Of a DNA stretch of 64,000 nt, positions 61,648 to 64,000 are shown one piece after another. The position numbers and the translations under genes were made by a program. The notes below the pieces were generated by a model, which saw nothing but the letters and a program-made list of their open reading frames with translations, did not search any database and was not told where the DNA came from. Position 1 is the first letter of the stretch, and every line of letters begins with the position of its first letter. Source of the stretch: Salinicoccus albus DSM 19776 (GTDB lineage Bacteria; Bacillota; Bacilli; Staphylococcales; Salinicoccaceae); contig NZ_ARQJ01000033.1 in NCBI RefSeq assembly GCF_000385175.1, positions 278,820 to 342,819 on the forward strand, read 5' to 3'.

Positions 61648-62553
61648 TTATCTGAATGTCTGCCTTTCCATCATGAATCTGTGGAAAAGACTGGCAGCCA
61701 GCGCACTCGTACGGTCATTTGCATCGAGCTTCGGCGCCACTTCACTGATGTCGAAACTGACCAGGTTGGGCACTTTTGCCAGGCTGCCGATCATCGAATG
61801 CACTTCCTCAGCTGTAAACCCATTCGGCGCTGGCATACTTGTCCCGGGGGCCGCACCCTGCTGTACGGAATCCATGCACAGTGTAGCAAATACAACATCA
61901 TATGCCCCCATGTCATCGAGCGACTCCTGGAAAACATCCGAACTGCGCACTTCTTCCATCAATGCATATTTCACACCGAACGCATCGGCAGTATCAAACA
62001 GCGTCTTCGTGTTGCCGCTCAGCTGGATGCCGAATACATAATAATCCACTTGATCATCTTCGGACAGGATCTGATGGAACATCGTCCCCGAAGACGGACG
62101 CTCCTGGCGCATATCAAAGTGTGCATCCAGATTTACAACAGCAATCTTCGCATCCGGATATCGTGATCTGACACCGAGGTAATGTCCATACAAAGTCTCA
62201 TGGCCGCCCCCAATAATCAGCGGGAACTGATTGTTGCCGAGCACAGTCTCCACGTGTTCCCCAAGGGCTTTCTGCGAGCCTTCAAGATCTTCATCACCCA
62301 TTACACTCCCGTAGTCATAGGCAGCATCGACATAGGGCAGCGAGGCCATCTTCTCTCTTACTGTAAACGGTCCTTCTGCTGCACCAGCCCGTCCCTGGTT
62401 GCGGCGGACTCCTTCCTCCGAACTAAAACCGATGAACACCGGTTTACTTGCCTGAGTGTCTTCATGCCATTCGCCCACCACCTGATGGAACCTCTCATGA
62501 ATATCAGGGTTATCTATGCGGCCATTATAAGTGTATGTCCTCAATTCTTTCAT
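61648..62553 (-). CDS. hutG: formimidoylglutamase (ureohydrolase family)
   Basis: Mn-dependent hydrolase of the arginase fold, best matching HutG of histidine breakdown, which makes glutamate and formamide. 301 residues. Metal motifs: GGGHETLYGHYLG near residue 113, NLDAHFDMRQERPSSGTMFH near 143, and TLCMDSVQQGAAPG near 222, where the usual first Asp of the SxDxD motif is Cys. From memory staphylococcal HutG has a similar TICMD; this should be checked. The C-terminus SFDISEVAPKLDANDRTSAL is typical. GGGGAGG precedes the ATG, which overlaps the stop of the upstream membrane gene. No hutH, hutU or hutI is present here. Confidence 0.85.
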   Translation of the reverse strand: MKELRTYTYNGRIDNPDIHERFHQVVGEWHEDTQASKPVFIGFSSEEGVRRNQGRAGAAEGPFTVREKMASLPYVDAAYDYGSVMGDEDLEGSQKALGEHVETVLGNNQFPLIIGGGHETLYGHYLGVRSRYPDAKIAVVNLDAHFDMRQERPSSGTMFHQILSEDDQVDYYVFGIQLSGNTKTLFDTADAFGVKYALMEEVRSSDVFQESLDDMGAYDVVFATLCMDSVQQGAAPGTSMPAPNGFTAEEVHSMIGSLAKVPNLVSFDISEVAPKLDANDRTSALAASLFHRFMMERQTFR

Positions 62554-63779
62554 TTCTCTGCCTCCCCGTTAAACTCTTTGAAAATACTGATCAGAACAAG
62601 CGGTGTCGATATCAGTACCAGCAATACATTGAACGGCAGTATGAACAACGACAGCTCCACTTCTTTGAATAAGGTGATATACAAACTCACACTTACCTTT
62701 AACCAAAGGGCGGCAATGATAATCATCTGTCTGTGATAAAATTTATTCTGCGTCAGATTGAAAAATGTTGTAAACAGGTAAAGTACTGCCAGGACCAGCG
62801 CCAGGAACAAGTTCACCCATTCATATATATAGTTCATCTGTGACAGTCTGAAATAGCCTTCTGTGAATACACCGTGACGGTTGTTGAACTCAATCAGTAT
62901 GAATATCAGCATGAGTGTCCCGAGCAGCAATTCAATATACCCTGGTCTGAGCCATCTGGGCAATTCGATTTCCAGAAAAGCTTTCGTTCTTTCGAGCACC
63001 CCGTTCCTGAAATCATACAGTTGTTTTGAAAACCCTAAATACTCGTCCGGATGCAGTCTATTCCTTTTGGACTGCCGAATCATCTCACCATTTTCATCAC
63101 GCTTCGGTTTCTTAAGCAGGTTTTTCGATTTGGACAGAAATACGCCGACCCCCAGTGCACACAAAGACAGGATCCACATGATGGCAAAGAACATATCGAT
63201 CGACAGTACGTCTGTCGGTGTAATCGTTGATTCTATGTTTGAATAGACAGCATTCTGCGTGAGGAAATATGCGATTCCATAGAAAAACAGAATGACCATA
63301 TACTGTTCTTTCCTGTGCCGCGGGTCGAGATATTCCTTGAAAATGTTATAGAGCATATGAACGATAAAAGCGGCCATGTAGGTCAATGCCCACCAGCCAT
63401 AGACCTGGTGCATCAGAACTGTCGTAATCATAAATAGGAAAAACGAAAGGCCGGTGAAAAGAAATGACAGTTCCGTGTCGTATTTTGTCGTCCGCTTGAC
63501 AGTTGCTGCAACTTTGAACATTCCAACGCCGGCCAGAATGATCAGAATGCCCGCAATAATGGGAAACGGGCCGATCATCATACCAAGTACATTCGTCACT
63601 TCGAGGAAGAATGCGTTGATCAAATCGAAAATTGTATCTATGGAGGATTCTTCCATTCCGGATGCATCCCCCCTGATGTTCCCTGTATTAAAGAGAATAA
63701 AAATTCCGAGCATTGCAAAGAATATTCCAAGCAGTATGCTGATATATACTTCAGACCGGTCTCTGAGCTTCTTCATCAT
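62550..63779 (-). CDS. polytopic membrane protein of unknown function
   Basis: About 409 residues with roughly ten membrane helices, for example VYISILLGIFFAMLGIFILF near the start, FPIIAGILIILAGVGMFKVA and LFLALVLAVLYLFTTFFNLT. A central basic cytoplasmic loop (SKSKNLLKKPKRDENGEM) splits the protein into two halves. I see no transporter or enzyme motif that I recognise. GAGGTGG lies before two adjacent ATG codons (63779 and 63776). The 3' end overlaps hutG in an ATGA, which implies translational coupling. Confidence 0.8.
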   Translation of the reverse strand: MMKKLRDRSEVYISILLGIFFAMLGIFILFNTGNIRGDASGMEESSIDTIFDLINAFFLEVTNVLGMMIGPFPIIAGILIILAGVGMFKVAATVKRTTKYDTELSFLFTGLSFFLFMITTVLMHQVYGWWALTYMAAFIVHMLYNIFKEYLDPRHRKEQYMVILFFYGIAYFLTQNAVYSNIESTITPTDVLSIDMFFAIMWILSLCALGVGVFLSKSKNLLKKPKRDENGEMIRQSKRNRLHPDEYLGFSKQLYDFRNGVLERTKAFLEIELPRWLRPGYIELLLGTLMLIFILIEFNNRHGVFTEGYFRLSQMNYIYEWVNLFLALVLAVLYLFTTFFNLTQNKFYHRQMIIIAALWLKVSVSLYITLFKEVELSLFILPFNVLLVLISTPLVLISIFKEFNGEAEK

Positions 63780-63879
63780 GATCCACCTCAATCCATTCAC
63801 AATTATAAATCAAAACACTTTCCATTGCATTTAATGTCATCATTCATAAAACTAATTTTCCTTTGGTGGATTTTATAAT

Positions 63880-64000
63880 GAACTTAGCCACCTTTGATAC
63901 AAAAAACGCCATGTGAATTTCATGTTATATTGAAGTTAGCAGACTCTCAATAAAGGAATGAAATCACATGACGCAACTTCATGATACCACTGAATCCATC
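63880..64000 (+). mobile_element. possible left end of an ISL3-like insertion sequence (partial)
   Basis: The last ~120 bases have the look of an IS end: a sequence CACCTTTGATACAAAAAACG followed by CCATGTG, then a short leader with TATATT and AAAGGA, then an ORF running off the edge. The ACAAAAAACGCCATG-type end resembles ISL3-family elements of staphylococci, from memory. Without the right end this is tentative. Confidence 0.4.
63968..64000 (+). CDS. start of an ORF, possibly a transposase (partial)
   Basis: Eleven codons (MTQLHDTTESI) are visible before the window ends. AAAGGA lies 10 bases upstream of the ATG. The likeness to ISL3-type transposase N-termini is only suggestive. Confidence 0.4.
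   Translation, partial: MTQLHDTTESI

Overview
This 64 kb window is a dense, ordinary chromosomal region of a low-to-moderate GC Firmicute. The gene content and order (mraZ-rsmH-ftsL-pbp1, bshC, the ylb/yla neighbourhood, ctaA/ctaB divergent pair, pyc, ftsW, ylaN, typA, suhB-yktB, pdhABCD, def, rpoY-rnjA, ktrC, cydAB, ptsHI) match the Bacillales and most closely the Staphylococcaceae. Several proteins are rich in Asp and Glu, and the cytochrome oxidase is of the caa3 type with a cytochrome c domain on subunit II. Both suggest a halotolerant relative of Staphylococcus such as Salinicoccus or Jeotgalicoccus. This is an inference, because no 16S gene lies in the window. I see no prophage, CRISPR array, tRNA, rRNA or defence island.

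Layout: 1-7 kb holds the start of the division and cell-wall (dcw) cluster on the minus strand, with a MraZ operator, then bacillithiol enzyme bshC, acetyltransferase ylbP, rpmF and yceD. 7-12 kb carries tmcAL, coaD, rsmD, ylbG, a membrane-anchored glycerophosphodiesterase, ylbF and a YugN-like gene. 12-20 kb is the haem A/caa3 oxidase block (ctaM, ctaG, then ctaB-ctaC-ctaD-ctaE-ctaF, with divergent ctaA). 20-30 kb has pyc, ftsW, ylaN, ylaL-like, ylaH, typA, ylaF, a broken NERD-like gene and suhB. 30-43.5 kb is the branched-chain amino-acid region: ilvB-ilvN-ilvC-leuA-leuB-leuC-leuD-ilvA behind a T-box leader, plus a separate transporter-ilvD unit. 43.7-54 kb carries a DUF4064 membrane protein, yktA, pdhABCD, lipoprotein ykyA, def, a small basic ORF and rpoY-rnjA. 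54-64 kb has ktrC, cydAB with a Rex-like site, an Atg22/UMF1-type transporter, ptsH-ptsI, a DUF697-like protein, hutG with an overlapping membrane-protein gene, and at the right edge the first codons of a probable transposase.

Functionally the window joins pyruvate use (PTS phosphoryl carriers, pyruvate dehydrogenase, pyruvate carboxylase) to two terminal oxidases (caa3 and bd) and to branched-chain amino-acid synthesis from pyruvate. Candidate control sites fit that picture: a cre-like site before pyc, a Rex-like site before cydA, a T-box with a Leu-type specifier before ilvB, and three 10-bp-spaced GTGG boxes before mraZ.

The most unusual points are two genes broken by apparent single-base frameshifts (the NERD-like gene, which has an in-phase A AAA AAG slippery heptamer, and ilvA, at a G run beside its start codon), the 31-codon basic ORF with its own signals, and an inverted repeat before pdhA that I cannot explain. 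I did not find convincing evidence of a wholly new system.
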